From assembly GCA_027451865.1 (NCBI GenBank), contig DAIDHW010000001.1:434353-498352 (forward strand): a DNA stretch of 64,000 nucleotides, in the 5' to 3' direction. Every line of letters begins with the position of its first letter. Positions within the stretch are counted from its first letter, which is position 1. Below the pieces are notes generated by a model. It made no database searches. It was not told the DNA's origin and saw nothing but the letters and a program-made list of their open reading frames with translations. The DNA comes from Leptolyngbyaceae cyanobacterium clean351 (GTDB taxonomy: Bacteria; Cyanobacteriota; Cyanobacteriia; DAIDHW01). The translations under genes and the position numbers were made by a program. Below, in pieces: positions 36,967-46,924 of the stretch.

Positions 36967-37779
36967 ATGAAGCCCTACCTAGCTGCGGCCGTCCAGATGA
37001 CCAGCATCCCTGACCTGAAGCACAATCTCGCCCAGGCAGAAGAACTGATTGCCCGAGCGGCGAGGCAGGGGGCTAAGCTTGTGGGGCTGCCAGAGAATTT
37101 TTCCTTCCTGGGGGATGAGGAAGCCAAAATCACCCAAGCCGAAGCAATTGCCGAGGCTAGTGAGAAGTTCCTGCGCCTGAGCGCCCAAAAGTTTCAGGTC
37201 ACTCTCCTCGGCGGGGGCTTTCCGGTGCCGGTGGGCAATGGCAAGGTTTACAATACCGCCCTACTGATTGACCCCCAAGGTCGCGAATGTGCCCGCTACG
37301 AAAAGATGCACCTGTTCGACGTCAATCTCCCTGATGGCAATACCTACCGAGAGTCTAGCACTGTCCTAGCCGGCACGTTCACACCACCGGTTTACACGAG
37401 CACAGACCTGGGCAGTCTAGGGCTCTCCGTGTGCTACGACGTGCGCTTCCCCGAGCTGTACCGTCATCTAGCCCGTCTTGGGGCGGACGTGTTATTTGTC
37501 CCCGCAGCCTTTACCGCCTATACGGGCAAGGATCATTGGCAGGTCCTGCTGCAAGCGCGGGCAATTGAAAATACGGCCTACGTGATTGCTCCAGCCCAGG
37601 TGGGGCGCCACAATAGTCAGCGCCAATCCCACGGGCACGCCCTAGTTATTGACCCTTGGGGAGGAGTGTTAGCAGATGCAGGGGATAGCCCTGGCCTCGC
37701 TCTAGCTGCAATCGACCCGGTCCGGCTAGAGCAGGTGCGGCGGCAAATGCCCTCCCTGCAGCATCGAGTCCTGGTATAG
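36967..37779 (+). CDS. Carbon-nitrogen hydrolase (nitrilase superfamily, Nit1/deaminated-glutathione amidase type)
   Basis: 270 residues. The Glu-Lys-Cys triad is present: Glu in GLPENFSFLG, Lys in YEKMHLFDV, Cys in LSVCYDVRFPE. Best match by motif is the Nit1/NitFhit branch, which repairs deaminated glutathione, as in YbeM. It has a strong predicted promoter and stands alone. Other omega-amidase-like activities cannot be excluded by eye. Confidence 0.9.
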   Translation: MKPYLAAAVQMTSIPDLKHNLAQAEELIARAARQGAKLVGLPENFSFLGDEEAKITQAEAIAEASEKFLRLSAQKFQVTLLGGGFPVPVGNGKVYNTALLIDPQGRECARYEKMHLFDVNLPDGNTYRESSTVLAGTFTPPVYTSTDLGSLGLSVCYDVRFPELYRHLARLGADVLFVPAAFTAYTGKDHWQVLLQARAIENTAYVIAPAQVGRHNSQRQSHGHALVIDPWGGVLADAGDSPGLALAAIDPVRLEQVRRQMPSLQHRVLV

Positions 37780-37800
37780 CACAGAGTTTCTGAGGTATAG

Positions 37801-37839
37801 CCCCCCTGACCAAGACTGATTGCTGATACCGTAGGGGGG
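37801..37839 (+). terminator. Weak hairpin between nitrilase and cyclophilin genes
   Basis: CCCCCCT (37801-37807) can pair with AGGGGGG (37833-37839) around a 25-base loop, 21 bases after the nitrilase stop. No T-run follows, so termination is only possible. Confidence 0.3.
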
Positions 37840-37876
37840 TCACCAAACCCTCAGTTAGTCATCAACTTCAGGTACC

Positions 37877-38590
37877 ATGGCAATCCTTCAGTTCCTAGGT
37901 TCAGTTCTTGCTTTCCTGGCCCTAGGGGTTCTCACCCTGGCCGCCCCAGTCTACGCCGATACCCCCAATTCCCCCACCGCGTCCATGTTCAACCTTCCCC
38001 AACTCCAGGGTCAAGCCACAGTGACTATGACCGTCAAAGGTAAACCAATTCTGATTGAGCTAGACGGCAACGATGCCCCCATCACCAGCGGCAACTTTGC
38101 CGATCTAGTCCAGCGGGGAGTTTATGATGGACTGATGTTCCATCGGGTCATCCGTACGCCTCAACCCTTTGTGGTCCAAGGGGGTGACCCCCAGAGTAAG
38201 AACCCCCAGATTCCCGCTAGTCAGTTAGGTACGGGCGGCTTTGTCGACCCCAGCACTGGGGAAGTCAGATATATTCCCCTAGAAATCAAGCCCCTCGGAG
38301 CAGCCGCTCCCCTATATAACCAGACCTTTGAGCAGGCGGGCATCACGGTTCCCCCCGTACTGCGCAATACCCGCGGGGCAATCGCCATGGCCCGCTCAGC
38401 TGCCCCTGATTCTGCCTCGTCCCAGTTCTATATCGCCTTAGCTGATCTGCCTTTCCTAGACGGTAACTACGCGGTGTTCGGCCATGTGAGCGCCGGCATG
38501 GAGGTGGTAGACGAAATTCAGCAAGGAGACCGGATCGATACGGCCCGCCTCAGTGCCGGCAGCGCGAATCTCCACGAGCCCAACTCCTAG
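37877..38590 (+). CDS. Exported cyclophilin-type peptidyl-prolyl isomerase
   Basis: 237 residues. A signal peptide (residues 1-27, ending Val-Tyr-Ala) directs it to the periplasm or thylakoid lumen. The cyclophilin domain shows NFADLVQRGVYDGLMFHRVI, VVQGGDPQ, RGAIAMARS and SQFYIALADLPFLDGNYAVFG in the right order. It is longer than E. coli PpiB because of an insertion around residues 115-160, as in the lumenal cyclophilins of cyanobacteria. The ketoacyl synthase gene starts 7 bases after its stop. Confidence 0.92.
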   Translation: MAILQFLGSVLAFLALGVLTLAAPVYADTPNSPTASMFNLPQLQGQATVTMTVKGKPILIELDGNDAPITSGNFADLVQRGVYDGLMFHRVIRTPQPFVVQGGDPQSKNPQIPASQLGTGGFVDPSTGEVRYIPLEIKPLGAAAPLYNQTFEQAGITVPPVLRNTRGAIAMARSAAPDSASSQFYIALADLPFLDGNYAVFGHVSAGMEVVDEIQQGDRIDTARLSAGSANLHEPNS

Positions 38591-38597
38591 GCCTGCC

Positions 38598-39680
38598 ATG
38601 AGGGTGGTGGTGACAGGCCGGGGCCTAGTTTGTGGCCTAGGCAACCTGCAGCAGACCTGGGAGCAGCTGTTAGCCGGGAAGTCAGCGGTCAAACTGCAGC
38701 AGCCCTTCCCGACATTCCCCCCTCTACCCCTGGCCCTAGTCAAGGACCAGCCCAGCAGCCTAGACCCCCTGATCAGGACCCTGGTGGGCGCCACCCTCCA
38801 GGAAGCCGGGCTGACTCCTCCCTTAAAAAACTGTGGGGTAGTGGTAGGCTCTAGCCGTCACCATCAAAGCCAGTGGGAAGCCGGTGCTCCAGATTGGTAT
38901 GCCAGTCTCCCCCAAACCACTGCCCTTCAGGTAGCCAGGCAGATCGGCAGCGAAGGACCAGTTCTTTCCCCCATGGCAGCCTGCGCTACGGGGATGTGGG
39001 CGGTTTTCCAGGGTCTAGAACTCCTGCGTTCCCGGACCTGTGAGCAGGTCTTAGTGGGGGCTGTGGAGGCTCCCATTACCCCCCTTACCTTAGCTGGCTT
39101 TTCGCGCTTAGGGGTTTTGGCCCCCGAGGGGTCCTACCCCTTTGACCGCCAGCGTCAGGGCCTAGTACTCGGGGAGGGGGGCGGGATGCTGCTGCTGGAA
39201 ATAGCCACCCCTGGCCGGCAGCACCACGGAGCCATCCTGGGGGTGGGTCTTACCAATGATGCCTACCACCCTAGTTCCCCTGACCCTACCGGTCAGGGAG
39301 CCCAGAGAGCCCTCCAAGCTTGTCTCCACTACAGTCACCTGCGGCCAGTCGATATCGGCCACGTCCACTGTCACGGTACAGGCACGCGCCTCAATGACCA
39401 AGCCGAAGCCTCCCTAATCCAACGACACCTCCCCCAGGCAGCCATCAGTGCTAGCAAGGGTGCTACAGGCCACACCTTGGGGGCCTCTGCCCTCCTAGGA
39501 GTCCTGTTCGCCCTCCTAGCCCTAGAAGACCAGGTCATGCCCCCCTGTGTCGGCCTGAGAGACCCGGCCTTTGAGCTTAACTTTGTCCGCAGCCCCCGGC
39601 CGGCGATCATCGAGTATGCCCTAGGCCTAAGTTTCGGGTTTGGTGGCCAAAATGGGGTCCTGGCTGTGGCCCGGGGATAG
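38598..39680 (+). CDS. Beta-ketoacyl-ACP synthase, KAS II-like (divergent)
   Basis: 360 residues from ATG 38598 ([15 protein letters not shown]); an upstream ATG at 38553 lies in the cyclophilin gene and is rejected. The thiolase-fold triad is present: Cys in AACATGM, His in [10 protein letters not shown], His in [12 protein letters not shown]. It is about 50 residues shorter than FabF, with gaps in the N-terminal half, so it is a divergent paralogue that could act in a secondary or specialised acyl pathway. Its end overlaps the histidine kinase gene on the other strand by 54 bases. Confidence 0.85.
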   Translation: MRVVVTGRGLVCGLGNLQQTWEQLLAGKSAVKLQQPFPTFPPLPLALVKDQPSSLDPLIRTLVGATLQEAGLTPPLKNCGVVVGSSRHHQSQWEAGAPDWYASLPQTTALQVARQIGSEGPVLSPMAACATGMWAVFQGLELLRSRTCEQVLVGAVEAPITPLTLAGFSRLGVLAPEGSYPFDRQRQGLVLGEGGGMLLLEIATPGRQHHGAILGVGLTNDAYHPSSPDPTGQGAQRALQACLHYSHLRPVDIGHVHCHGTGTRLNDQAEASLIQRHLPQAAISASKGATGHTLGASALLGVLFALLALEDQVMPPCVGLRDPAFELNFVRSPRPAIIEYALGLSFGFGGQNGVLAVARG

Positions 39681-42600
39681 GAGTTGATAACAACGCTGCA
39701 GGGCCTGCTGAAGCTGCTCCCGGTCTATAGGCTTAGTCAGGTAATCATTCATCCCGGCAGTCAGGCAAGCCTCGTAACTCTCCCGTAGGGCATCGGCGGT
39801 CATAGCAATGATCCACAGGTGCCGGTATTTTGCCTGCTGGCGGATTTGAGCAGTCGCGCTCAAGCCATCCATTTCGGGCATCTGCAAGTCCATTAAGACT
39901 AAATCGTAGGGTTTTTGCTCTAAGGCGGTTAGGGCTTCACGGCCGTTCTGGACCACATCCGCCTGATAGCCGAGCCGCTTGAGCAACAATAACTCGACCT
40001 TTTGATTGACCAGATTGTCCTCGGCCAAGAGAATCCGCAGGGGCATCTGACCGGCCATGACCCCACTGGTAGAAGGCAGACTAGGGCAGGGGGCAAGCCC
40101 TGGAGTTGGCTGGAGTACTTCTACTAGCAGGTCGTGGAGGCGGGACTGCTTAACCGGCTTAGTTAAATGGGCCGCCAGGCGCAGCCTTTCAATCCCCTGC
40201 GGCAAATGGTACTGACCAATGGAACTGAGCATGATCAGGGGCAGGCCAGCACCCCGGGGTAACTCCCGGATCGCCGCCGCCAAATCGAAGCCTTCCATGT
40301 TAGGCATACACCGGTCCAGAACCACCACATCACAGGCTCCCCCGTGGCGCAGGTATTGTAGAGCAGCCTGGCCAGACTCCAAAGCCACCACCTGCATGCC
40401 CCAAGCTTCCCCCTGATGGGTCAAAATGCTGCGGTTGGTGGCATTGTCATCCACCGCTAGGAGATGCTTGCCCGCAAGGACCCTGGCCACGGACTGGATC
40501 GGGGTGATCAATGAGACGGCAGTGGCTTTGATGGTGAAGTGGAAGGTTGAACCCTGACCCAGGCAGCTTTCCACCCACATTTTCCCCCCCATCAACTCGC
40601 ACAACCGGCGACTAATCGCCAGGCCTAGTCCCGTTCCCCCGTACTGACGGGTGATGGAAGAGTCCACCTGGCTGAAGGGTTTGAACAGGCGGTCTAGGCG
40701 TTGGGGATCAATACCGGGGCCGGTATCCCGGACGGAAAACTGAATCTCGTAGTGCTCTGACTCCACGGAGGAGGCCCGCACCTGCAAGACTACTTCCCCC
40801 TCCTTAGTAAACTTAATCGCATTACCGAGGAGGTTCACCAGAATCTGCCGCAGCCGCGTAATGTCGCCGCGAATTGCCGGTGGCACCTCAGGTTCGATCA
40901 GGCAAGCTAACTCGAGATTCTTCTCCCCCACCTTCGAGGCCACCATGTCTAGGGCCTCATCGATGCACTCGTTGAGCATCAGGGGGCATTCTTCTAGGTC
41001 CAGGGAGTTGGACTCGATCTTAGAGAAGTCGAGAATGTCGTTGACAATGCTGAGTAGGGCATTGCCGCTGCTGTGAATGGTGCGCACAAAGTCTTCCTGC
41101 TGGGGAGTGAGACTGGTGCGCGAATCGAGCAGCAGCTCCGTCATGCCAATCACTGCATTCATGGGCGTGCGGATCTCGTGGCTCATCATAGCCAGGAAGT
41201 CTCGCTTCGCTCGATTAGCCGCTTCAGCCCCCTGGCGGGCCATCTCCAGGGCTTGGTTTTGCAGGGTCAACAACTCCCGTTGCTGTTGTTCTTGCTCAAG
41301 AAGACGGGCCTGGGCCACAGCTATGGCCAGTTGGCTGGCCAGCTTCCGTAGCAGGTTAACTTCCCGGGGCTGCCACTCCCGGGGTCCGCCGCACTCATGG
41401 ACAAGGAGCAACCCCCACAGTCTCTCTCCGAGGAGAATGGGCGCTGCCAACATAGCCCGTACCTGGAAGCTGGCTAACAGTTGGACGTGACAGGGCTCTA
41501 GGTTGCAATCCTCAATGTCATTAACTTGGCGCACCCAGCCGGCCCGGTAAGCTTGACTTGAGGGCTGGCTCAGGCAATCGTCCGTGATGGCTCGACCGAT
41601 GATCGAGAATCGGGGGTGGCGGATGGACTCTACGGTGACTTGACCCCTCAGGTCCTCATGAAGCTGGTAGACTACCACTCGGTCCGCCTGCAGGACCGCC
41701 CGTACCTCCTGGACACAAACCTGGAGCACCTCCTGTAAGCTGAGGGTCTGCCGGATGCTCAGGGTGATCTCGTGCAGTAACCTATCCTGGTCAGCCTGGT
41801 CTCGCAGGGCCAGTTCAGCAGCCCGACGATCCATTTCCATCCCTACCCACTGGGCCATGATCTGCACCAGATCTTGTTCGGAACTTTTGAAGGGACGGAT
41901 CCGGGGGGTGCGACTAAAAAAACAAAGGGTCCCGTAGGGCTGACCAGCCACTAGGATCCGGCTGCCAATGTAGGTCTGAATGCCGTTGCCCCGACTAATG
42001 GCCTGGAAAGCTGACTCGGGGGCCTGAGCGGCCTCGCGAATAGCTAGGGGTTCTTCCATGGCCACCGCAAAGGAACAGAAAGTCTGGACAGCATCCATGG
42101 TCATCCCCGGGTGCAGGTCCTCGGCCCGCACCGCCACTAGGGTGAGGATCTGGTTGCGAATCTGGGTCAAGGCTCCCATATCCAAGCCTAGACTCTCACA
42201 GCCTACCTGAATGAACCTGTCAACGCGCTCCTCAAAGGTCAGGTTAGCACTGGCCATGGCGGCACAGAGGGAGCGCAGCTGGGCTTCACTGCGCCGCAGG
42301 GCCGCCTCCGTCTCCTTGCGGTGGGTAATCTCCTCCACCATACCTTCATAGTACAAGACTTGCCCCTGCTCGTCCCGCACTGCCCAGGCGTGCTCACATA
42401 TCCAGATCACCGTCCCGTCCCGGCGATAGACCTGGGATTCAAAGTTAGTTAGAGTCCCCTGAATCCCGATCGCCTCGAGGAACTCCCGGCGCCGTCCGGG
42501 CTGGACGTAGAGTTGATGCTCAATATCCTCCAAGGTATTTACTAATTCTTGGGGAGATGAGTAGCCGTAGGTGCGAGCCAAACTAGGGTTAACGCACAGG

Positions 42601-42710
42601 TAGTGGCCTTCAGGAGTGGTGCGGAAAAGGCCTTGGACGGCATTTTCGAACAGGCTGTGGTACTGTTGCACGTCGGACTCGCTTTCTGTGAACACGGGCA
42701 ACCCTCCCAC
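39627..42710 (-). CDS. Hybrid sensor histidine kinase (PAS-GAF-GAF-HisKA-HATPase-REC-REC)
   Basis: 1027 residues. Order: PAS/PAC (about 10-135), GAF (about 155-295), a second GAF (about 310-460), a short coiled coil, HisKA with [15 protein letters not shown] (phospho-His), HATPase_c with [10 protein letters not shown] and GTGLGLAIS, then two receiver domains with [12 protein letters not shown] and [13 protein letters not shown]. The second GAF has DDCLSQPS and [11 protein letters not shown], close to phytochrome-type GAFs but without the conserved chromophore Cys-His pair that I could see. The start is probably GTG at 42710. No separate response regulator gene is adjacent; it is divergent from hslO. 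Confidence 0.92.
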   Translation of the reverse strand: MGGLPVFTESESDVQQYHSLFENAVQGLFRTTPEGHYLCVNPSLARTYGYSSPQELVNTLEDIEHQLYVQPGRRREFLEAIGIQGTLTNFESQVYRRDGTVIWICEHAWAVRDEQGQVLYYEGMVEEITHRKETEAALRRSEAQLRSLCAAMASANLTFEERVDRFIQVGCESLGLDMGALTQIRNQILTLVAVRAEDLHPGMTMDAVQTFCSFAVAMEEPLAIREAAQAPESAFQAISRGNGIQTYIGSRILVAGQPYGTLCFFSRTPRIRPFKSSEQDLVQIMAQWVGMEMDRRAAELALRDQADQDRLLHEITLSIRQTLSLQEVLQVCVQEVRAVLQADRVVVYQLHEDLRGQVTVESIRHPRFSIIGRAITDDCLSQPSSQAYRAGWVRQVNDIEDCNLEPCHVQLLASFQVRAMLAAPILLGERLWGLLLVHECGGPREWQPREVNLLRKLASQLAIAVAQARLLEQEQQQRELLTLQNQALEMARQGAEAANRAKRDFLAMMSHEIRTPMNAVIGMTELLLDSRTSLTPQQEDFVRTIHSSGNALLSIVNDILDFSKIESNSLDLEECPLMLNECIDEALDMVASKVGEKNLELACLIEPEVPPAIRGDITRLRQILVNLLGNAIKFTKEGEVVLQVRASSVESEHYEIQFSVRDTGPGIDPQRLDRLFKPFSQVDSSITRQYGGTGLGLAISRRLCELMGGKMWVESCLGQGSTFHFTIKATAVSLITPIQSVARVLAGKHLLAVDDNATNRSILTHQGEAWGMQVVALESGQAALQYLRHGGACDVVVLDRCMPNMEGFDLAAAIRELPRGAGLPLIMLSSIGQYHLPQGIERLRLAAHLTKPVKQSRLHDLLVEVLQPTPGLAPCPSLPSTSGVMAGQMPLRILLAEDNLVNQKVELLLLKRLGYQADVVQNGREALTALEQKPYDLVLMDLQMPEMDGLSATAQIRQQAKYRHLWIIAMTADALRESYEACLTAGMNDYLTKPIDREQLQQALQRCYQLLSPGHSQDPILATKPET

Positions 42711-42766
42711 CCCAGGGATGTGGTTAAATCGCTACTCTTAGAATACTGCATTTACTCCTGACGCCT

Positions 42767-43660
42767 ATGATTGACCAACTAATTCGGGGCACCGCAGCGG
42801 GCGGAGGCATCCGCTTGGTAGGCGCGATCACCACCAGCCTCACCGCTGAAGCTCGGGCACGCCACCACCTCTCCTACGTGGCCACTGCCGCCCTCGGCCG
42901 AGCCATGACCGCCGGCTTGCTTCTGGCAGCAGGCATGAAACGCCCTGGGGCGCGAGTAAACATCCGGGTCCGCGGTGACGGACCCCTAGGGGGGATTTTT
43001 GTTGATGCCGGCCTAGACGGCACGGTCCGGGGTTACGTGGACCACCCCGAGATAGAGCTCCCTCCCAATCCCCACGACCAATTAGATGTGGGGAGGGCCG
43101 TGGGTAAGGTGGGTTATCTCTACGTGCTGCGGGATGTGGGCTACGGCTACCCCTACTCGGGGACCGTAGAGCTGGTATCAGGGGAAATTGGTGATGACGT
43201 TGCCCACTACCTAGCCCACTCAGAACAGATCCCCTCGGTCATCGCTCTAGGATCGGTCTTAAAAACCGAGCAGGTAATGGGGGCCGGGGGACTCCTAGTT
43301 CAGGTTTTACCGAAGGCGGCAGGCGACCCAGAGCTCCTTGACACCCTCGAGAGCCGCTTTAGTCAACTGACGGGCTTCACCCCCCTCCTGCAGGCAGGGC
43401 TAAGTTTGAAGGAGGTGTTCGGGCAGTTGTTTGGGGATCTGGACTTAGAAGTATTTCCAGAAGTGCAACTGCTGCGGTTTTACTGCCCCTGTTCCTTTGA
43501 CCGGATGTTGGGGGCTTTAAAGCTGCTAGGGTTAGCTGAGCTGCAGGATATGGTCGAGAAGGACCACGGGGCGGAAGCAGTCTGCCATTTTTGCAATCAA
43601 GTCTACCAGGCAACTGAGGCTGACCTGACTCGCCTCATCCAGTCCGAATCCTCATGGTAG
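42767..43660 (+). CDS. hslO: Hsp33 redox-regulated chaperone
   Basis: 297 residues. The N-terminal domain starts MIDQLIRGTAAGG, and the C-terminal zinc motifs are YCPCSFDR and VCHFCNQVY, giving the CxC...CxxC zinc centre that opens under oxidative stress. This cytosolic holdase protects proteins from oxidative unfolding, useful in a phototroph. Ferredoxin follows 34 bases downstream. Confidence 0.96.
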   Translation: MIDQLIRGTAAGGGIRLVGAITTSLTAEARARHHLSYVATAALGRAMTAGLLLAAGMKRPGARVNIRVRGDGPLGGIFVDAGLDGTVRGYVDHPEIELPPNPHDQLDVGRAVGKVGYLYVLRDVGYGYPYSGTVELVSGEIGDDVAHYLAHSEQIPSVIALGSVLKTEQVMGAGGLLVQVLPKAAGDPELLDTLESRFSQLTGFTPLLQAGLSLKEVFGQLFGDLDLEVFPEVQLLRFYCPCSFDRMLGALKLLGLAELQDMVEKDHGAEAVCHFCNQVYQATEADLTRLIQSESSW

Positions 43661-43694
43661 GATCCGGTAAATTCTTGATTATCCCCTAAATCCT

Positions 43695-44018
43695 ATGTCT
43701 GCCCTTTACCAAGTGGAAATTAACCATCAGGGCCAGTCCTACTCCCTCGAGGTTCCCGAGAATAAAACCATCCTCGAGGTGGCCCTAGCAGCTGGGGTAC
43801 CCCTACCTAGTTCCTGCTGCGCTGGAGTTTGTACTACCTGTGCTGCCCAAATCCTGAGTGGGGAGGTAGACCAAAGTGAAGGCCTAGGCATTAGCCCCGA
43901 TGCGCAAACCCAAGGTTATGCTCTCCTGTGCGTCGCCTATCCTCGCTCAGACCTCAGCATCGTCTCGGAGAAAGAGGAGGTGGTTTATCAGCTACAATTT
44001 GGCCAACACCAAAAGTAG
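43695..44018 (+). CDS. Plant-type [2Fe-2S] ferredoxin
   Basis: 107 residues. The cluster ligands are in SSCCAGVCTTCAA plus a later Cys in YALLCVAYP, the C-x4-C-x2-C...C plant pattern. The loop reads Cys-Cys-Ala-Gly-Val rather than the usual Cys-Arg-Ala-Gly-Ala, and there is a short C-terminal extension. That suggests a minor FdC-type isoform and not the main photosynthetic PetF. Partners are unknown. Confidence 0.9.
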   Translation: MSALYQVEINHQGQSYSLEVPENKTILEVALAAGVPLPSSCCAGVCTTCAAQILSGEVDQSEGLGISPDAQTQGYALLCVAYPRSDLSIVSEKEEVVYQLQFGQHQK

Positions 44019-44082
44019 GCCTCCCATCCGTTGGCCAGACTTGTTGTCCCCTAACCGACGATTTCTCCTAGGTTCTTTCCCC

Positions 44083-44256
44083 ATGACTATTCACTTCATC
44101 GAAGCAGAAATAGACCTGCACAGCGCTCCTCTCTCCCTCAACCAAAAGGTCGAAGAGGTGTTAGCTGACCACGGGGAACCCTTGCGCTGGGCCCTCACTC
44201 GGGTGGACTCCCAAACCCAGACAGTCCACCTAGAGGCGGTGGTGACCACCCCCTAG
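44083..44256 (+). CDS. Small conserved protein, 57 residues
   Basis: ATG at 44083 (MTIHFIEAEIDLHS); a longer frame from 43900 overlaps ferredoxin out of frame and is rejected. The protein is one small alpha/beta unit ending VHLEAVVTTP. The gene is spaced like its neighbours and has similar composition, and I take it as a small cyanobacterial protein. No family is recognised. Confidence 0.55.
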   Translation: MTIHFIEAEIDLHSAPLSLNQKVEEVLADHGEPLRWALTRVDSQTQTVHLEAVVTTP

Positions 44257-44301
44257 AGGCACCCGGCTAGTCCGGGTCTTAGTCCCAAACATATCCCCCC
44301 C

Positions 44302-45351
44302 ATGGATCAGACTGCCCATCCCTTCACGGTCTTGCTCCTGATACCCACTGGTATTGGGGCGGCCATCGGGGGCTATGCCGGAGATGGGTTGCCTGTAGCC
44401 CGGGCTATGGCTCAGGTGGCTGAGTGTCTGATCACCCATCCCAATGTCCTTAACGGCGCCCAACTCTACTGGCCACTTGCCAATGCTCTCTACGTGGAGG
44501 GGTACGGTCTGGACCAGTTTGCGGCGGGGCAGTGGAGTTTGCGGCCGCGCCGCCACAATCGCCTAGGACTACTTTTGGACCAGGGTATAGAAACGGAATT
44601 GATGTGGCGGCAGTTGCAGGCCGCCTCCGCCTGTCAGGCTACCCTTGGTTTGACGATTAGCGCCCACGAGGTCACGGACGCCCCAGTCGAAGTCCAGCTA
44701 CAGATGGCCACTTCCGGGGCAACCTGGGGCCGGGTTGTTAACCCTGATACCCTGCTGCGGGGGGCAGAGAAATTGCTCAGGCGGGGAGACGTAGATGCCC
44801 TGGCAGTGGTGACTCGCTTCCCTGACCTGAGTTGTGGTGCAGCTCTGACAGCCTACCGCCATGGTCATGGGGTTGATCCAGTGGCGGGGGCCGAAGCAGT
44901 AATAAGTCATCTGATCGTGCGGGAGTTTCAGATCCCCTGCGCCCACGCTCCAGCCCTCTCTCCCCTCCCCCTTGACCCCCAAATTTCAGCCCGGGCGGCG
45001 GCGGAGGAGTTGGGCTACACCTTCCTACCCTCAGTTCTAGTGGGCCTGAGTCGTGCTCCCCAATTCGTCTCTGGCCCTCCCCAATCAGGGGATATAACCG
45101 CCGCCCACGTGGATGCGGTGGTAGTGCCAGCGGGAGCCTGCGGGGGGCCCGCGGTCATCCATCTGAGCCAGAGCACCCCCATCCTGAGCGTCCGGGACAA
45201 TGTTACCCGGATGGAAGCCTCGGCCCCAGCCCTGGGTATTCCTACTCTGGAGGTGGGTTCCTACCTAGAGGCCCTAGGAGTCCTGGCGGCCTGGCGTGCG
45301 GGGGTAAACCCATTGACCTTGGGGAGTGGCGTTCCCTCCCTGGGGCGATGA
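44302..45351 (+). CDS. DUF3326 family protein
   Basis: 349 residues. Features: LLLIPTGIGAAIGGYAGD at the start, HPNVLNGAQLYWPL, and a conserved end GACGGPAVIHLSQSTPILSVRDN. These match the DUF3326 family found in cyanobacteria and plastids; its function is unknown to me. It contains no membrane helix. It overlaps the glycosyltransferase gene by 4 bases, which hints at coupled translation. Confidence 0.75.
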   Translation: MDQTAHPFTVLLLIPTGIGAAIGGYAGDGLPVARAMAQVAECLITHPNVLNGAQLYWPLANALYVEGYGLDQFAAGQWSLRPRRHNRLGLLLDQGIETELMWRQLQAASACQATLGLTISAHEVTDAPVEVQLQMATSGATWGRVVNPDTLLRGAEKLLRRGDVDALAVVTRFPDLSCGAALTAYRHGHGVDPVAGAEAVISHLIVREFQIPCAHAPALSPLPLDPQISARAAAEELGYTFLPSVLVGLSRAPQFVSGPPQSGDITAAHVDAVVVPAGACGGPAVIHLSQSTPILSVRDNVTRMEASAPALGIPTLEVGSYLEALGVLAAWRAGVNPLTLGSGVPSLGR

Positions 45352-46919
45352 AATTCGATCGCCTCGACTGGCTGTGGCTAGGAGTGCTGCTGGGGGCTGC
45401 ACTGGTGCTTTACACCCTTGACCTTGGCAATGTGGCCCTGCGGGACTGGGACGAGGGCACCGTAGCCCAGGTTGCCCTTGATCTGGCCCGCCATCCCCAA
45501 GATTGGCTATACCCAAGCTTAGGCGGCAAGCCCTACCTGAATAAACCCCCCCTGATTCATCTGCTGATCGCCTGGACTTACCATCTAGGGGGAGTCAACG
45601 AGTGGACTACCCGGCTTCCTAGTGCTCTCCTGTCTGCTCTAGCAGTTCCTTGGCTATACATTTTGGGGCGGGAACTATTACCCCAGCGGCCCCAAGCCTT
45701 GTTCAGTGCCCTCACCTACCTGACTCTCCTGCCAGTAGTACGCCATGGGCGCCTGGCTATGCTGGATGGGCCGGCCCTGGGTTTTGCTCTGGTGATGACC
45801 TGGTGTTTGCTGCGGGCTCGCCGCGATCAGCGCTGGTTTTTGGGAGCTGGAGTGGGGTTGGGACTGGTAATGGCCACCAAGGGAATCTTGGGGTTACTCT
45901 TAGTGAGTCTGGGCCTAATTTTTCTCGCCCTGGATACTCCCCGGCTTCTCGGCAGTCCCACCCTTTGGGGAGGCTTACTAGTGGGGTCTAGCCCAATCCT
46001 GGCCTGGTATGCAGCCCAGATCTGGCACTACGGCCCGGGGTTTCTACAGGGGGCCCTCCTTAACCAGGCTTTTGGCCGAGTTTGGACTAGCATCGACCAC
46101 AACACAGGTCCCCCCTGGTACTACCTTGGCCAAATTGGCGAGATGGCCTGGCCCTGGTTAATCTTTTGGCCGGCTGGCCTACGCCGCGCTTGGGAACACC
46201 GCAACCTGAGTTGGGGGGTGTTTATTCTGGTCTGGTGTGGGGTATACCTAGGGGCTGTATCCCTAATGCAAACCAAACTCCCTTGGTACGTGCTGCCGAT
46301 ATATCCGGGCTTAGCCTTGGCTGGTGGCGTGCAAATGAATCATATGTGGCGCCAAGAACCTTGGCTAGGGCTTACCCCTCGTCAACCTTACCATTGGGGT
46401 TGGACCGCCAGCCTAGTGCTGCTGAGCGCAGTGGCAGGGGGAGGATGGGTATACTTTGGGTTTTTCGCCCACCAGGATTGGTTGGGGACAGTTTTCCTTT
46501 GCCTAGCCGGCGCCTGCGTCGTGAGTGTAGTCCTGGTCAACAGAGGTAATCCCCAATTTCTGCCGGTGATGGTATGGGGAACCTACCTAGCCTTGGTATG
46601 CCTGGTGAGCTCAAACCAATGGCTGTGGGAATTGGCAGAAGCTTACCCCGTCAAACCCGTCGCTGCCCTGGTGCGGCAGCATGTCCCCGCTGGCCTGCCA
46701 GTCTACACCTCCTTTAGCTACAGCCGACCCTCCCTGGACTTTTATAGTGACCACTCGGTCACGCCTGCCCCCCTAAGCCAGTTGGCTGACCACCTTCACC
46801 GGGACCCCCACCCCTACCTGCTAGTCGACCCTGACACCCTCAAGCAACTGAACTATCTTGGCCTAAAGGTTATAGGTAGTTCGGAGAACTGGTTCCTTAT
46901 CACTCACCGGGAGCCCTAG
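45348..46919 (+). CDS. GT39-type membrane glycosyltransferase (ArnT/PMT-like)
   Basis: 523 residues with about 11-12 hydrophobic helices. The first extracytoplasmic loop carries RDWDEGTVAQVALDLAR, the acidic catalytic pair of the GT-C superfamily, and PYLNKPPLIHLLIAWTY follows. It probably transfers a sugar from a polyprenyl phosphate donor to lipid or protein at the periplasmic side. A short soluble C-terminal domain follows. It lies upstream of an orphan sugar permease. Confidence 0.85.
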   Translation: MKFDRLDWLWLGVLLGAALVLYTLDLGNVALRDWDEGTVAQVALDLARHPQDWLYPSLGGKPYLNKPPLIHLLIAWTYHLGGVNEWTTRLPSALLSALAVPWLYILGRELLPQRPQALFSALTYLTLLPVVRHGRLAMLDGPALGFALVMTWCLLRARRDQRWFLGAGVGLGLVMATKGILGLLLVSLGLIFLALDTPRLLGSPTLWGGLLVGSSPILAWYAAQIWHYGPGFLQGALLNQAFGRVWTSIDHNTGPPWYYLGQIGEMAWPWLIFWPAGLRRAWEHRNLSWGVFILVWCGVYLGAVSLMQTKLPWYVLPIYPGLALAGGVQMNHMWRQEPWLGLTPRQPYHWGWTASLVLLSAVAGGGWVYFGFFAHQDWLGTVFLCLAGACVVSVVLVNRGNPQFLPVMVWGTYLALVCLVSSNQWLWELAEAYPVKPVAALVRQHVPAGLPVYTSFSYSRPSLDFYSDHSVTPAPLSQLADHLHRDPHPYLLVDPDTLKQLNYLGLKVIGSSENWFLITHREP

Positions 46920-46924
46920 AACCC

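Noticed and set aside
41450-41800. Phytochrome assignment of the second GAF domain of the hybrid kinase
   Set aside because: The chromophore-binding Cys-His pair was not found, so it is only phytochrome-like in fold.
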